Shown here in pieces: positions 19,545 through 20,035 of a stretch of DNA of 20,035 bases. The notes below the pieces were generated by a model. That model made no database searches. It saw nothing but the letters and a program-made list of their open reading frames with translations, and had not been told where the DNA came from. Source of the stretch: Seison nebaliae (Eukaryota > Rotifera > Pararotatoria > Seisonacea > Seisonidae); contig JALJEE010000231.1 of NCBI GenBank assembly GCA_023231475.1, positions 1 to 20,035 of the forward strand, in the 5' to 3' direction. Made by a program: the position numbers and the translations under genes. Position 1 is the stretch's first letter; each line of letters begins with the position of its first letter.

Positions 19545-19754
19545 TGTAACGTTTCTCTCACGCACTTGTTTATTTCTCCCACGAATAAAATAGAAATCAA
19601 AATGAATATATCAATATGTCTTTTTGTACACCAACTTTTCCTTTATACTCGTCCATCGTGAGTTTCTTTACATGTTCTTTCTTTTGTGACATATCGTCTT
19701 CTCTTAATTACTTTCGCCTTCTCTTTTCTCATCTTCTAAGCCACCACCGCTACA
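19545..19754 (-). repeat. 5' LTR of the non-autonomous element (210 bp)
   Basis: Same TGTAACG...GCTACA sequence as the other LTR with four substitutions. On the minus strand it carries TATAAAG (19647-19641), the likely promoter of the element, and AATAAA (19574-19569). Confidence 0.9.
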
Positions 19755-19936
19755 ATATGTTTCTTTCATCAATTTTCAAACATCCCAAATTGCCAGTATA
19801 GTTTATTAAATTGCCTGTTCGAACAGTTTACTCTAGATTCTAGAATCTAGAGGAATTTAAATTTAAAATATACTGGCAATTTGGGAAGTTTGAAAATTGA
19901 TGAAAGAAACATATTGTAGCGGTGGTGGCTTAGAAG
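19733..19936. repeat. Large inverted repeat joining two LTR copies head to head
   Basis: The arms 19733-19800 and 19869-19936 (68 bp each) are reverse complements with one mismatch (ACATCCC against ACTTCCC). The outer 22 bases of each arm are the start of the LTR, and the inner 46 bases are unrelated flanking sequence (ATGTTTCTTTCATCAATTTT and onward). The 68-bp centre holds its own perfect palindromes, a 22-bp one at 19831-19852 built around TAGATTCTAGAATCTA and a 12-bp CTGTTCGAACAG. Confidence 0.9.
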
Positions 19937-20035
19937 GAGCCAGAACAGAGCATGGAGGAGAAGGAGCCAGTCAAGGTGAATAATCAACCGTTACAGAGAG
20001 TAGGAACGGCAAGGCTGGAATCAAATGAAGGAAAG
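19915..20035 (+). pseudogene. Second, internally deleted copy of the gag-protease element, head to head
   Basis: After the first 22 bases of the LTR (TGTAGCGGTGGTGGCTTAGA plus AG) the sequence jumps at about 19940 to the protease region. It encodes EQSMEEKEPVKVNNQPLQRV and the following residues TARLESNEGK, equivalent to residues 120-150 of the complete copy with a few substitutions. The rest of the LTR, the primer site and the gag stub are missing. The copy runs off the window. Confidence 0.85.

Larger units (their letters stand above)
18068..19754 (-). mobile_element. Complete non-autonomous LTR retrotransposon (gag stub, protease, PHD-like finger)
   Basis: Two direct LTRs (18068-18279 and 19545-19754) flank a 1265-bp interior. 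Read on the minus strand, the order is 5' LTR (19754-19545), primer site, ATG at 19521, one 397-codon ORF, polypurine tract (18292-18280), 3' LTR. All cis-acting parts needed for retrotransposition are present, but there is no RT, RNase H or integrase, so it must use enzymes from a related element. The LTRs differ at 4 positions plus one 2-bp indel over about 210 bp, which indicates a fairly recent insertion. The bases next to the LTRs (CATAC on the left, AATAT on the right) do not form a clean target-site duplication. The right flank is also the arm of a large inverted repeat, so it may have been rearranged. Confidence 0.85.

Noticed and set aside
19816-19827. GTTCGAAC box as a tRNA T-loop
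   Set aside because: It sits within the palindrome CTGTTCGAACAG, with no acceptor, D or anticodon arm around it.

Overview
This is eukaryotic, AT-rich DNA, most likely from an invertebrate animal. The only gene that looks like a host gene (about 16.0-17.8 kb) is a secretory or type II membrane PC-esterase of the NXPE type, apparently with one very short intron. The rest is a transposon graveyard with no bacterial features: no operons, ribosome-binding sites, tRNA, rRNA or CRISPR. The species cannot be named from the sequence.

Left part (1-8.1 kb). The window opens inside a decayed ORF1 of a non-LTR retrotransposon (1-531). A broken minus-strand cut-and-paste transposase, probably CACTA/EnSpm-like, follows (854-1805). 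Next come an almost perfect hairpin with 83-bp arms (2321-2541) and a probable Tc1/mariner-type non-autonomous element (2579-3141). After a quiet stretch there is a 22-bp minisatellite (4807-4948), a 5'-truncated non-LTR reverse transcriptase tail (5238-6022) and a 171-bp tandem duplication (7650-7988).

Middle (8.1-15.7 kb) is a pile-up of broken retroelements. A plus-strand Ty3/gypsy-type element has a 5' LTR with TATA box and polyadenylation signal, a primer-binding site resembling initiator tRNA-Met, gag, protease and the first part of RT. It stops at about 10505, exactly where a minus-strand LTR element begins in its protease. That element's gag runs 10.5-12.2 kb. Upstream of gag on the same strand lie RNase H and integrase (12.37-13.69 kb), so pol precedes gag, the reverse of the normal order. 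A plus-strand non-LTR reverse transcriptase (about 13.70-15.74 kb) then follows, from the same family as the 5.2-kb fragment.

Right part (16-20 kb). After the PC-esterase gene lies a structurally complete, rather young LTR element on the minus strand (18068-19754). It has 212/210-bp LTRs that differ at 4 positions plus one 2-bp indel, a 13-nt tRNA-Lys primer site and a polypurine tract. Its single 397-codon ORF encodes a gag stub, a retropepsin, an acidic linker and a PHD-like zinc finger, with no RT or integrase. It is therefore a non-autonomous element of unusual make-up. A head-to-head, internally deleted second copy starts at 19915 and is separated from the first by a large inverted repeat.

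The most interesting points are this gag-protease-PHD element and its fold-back partner, the two precise element-element junctions in the middle, the pol-before-gag order, and the lone PC-esterase gene.
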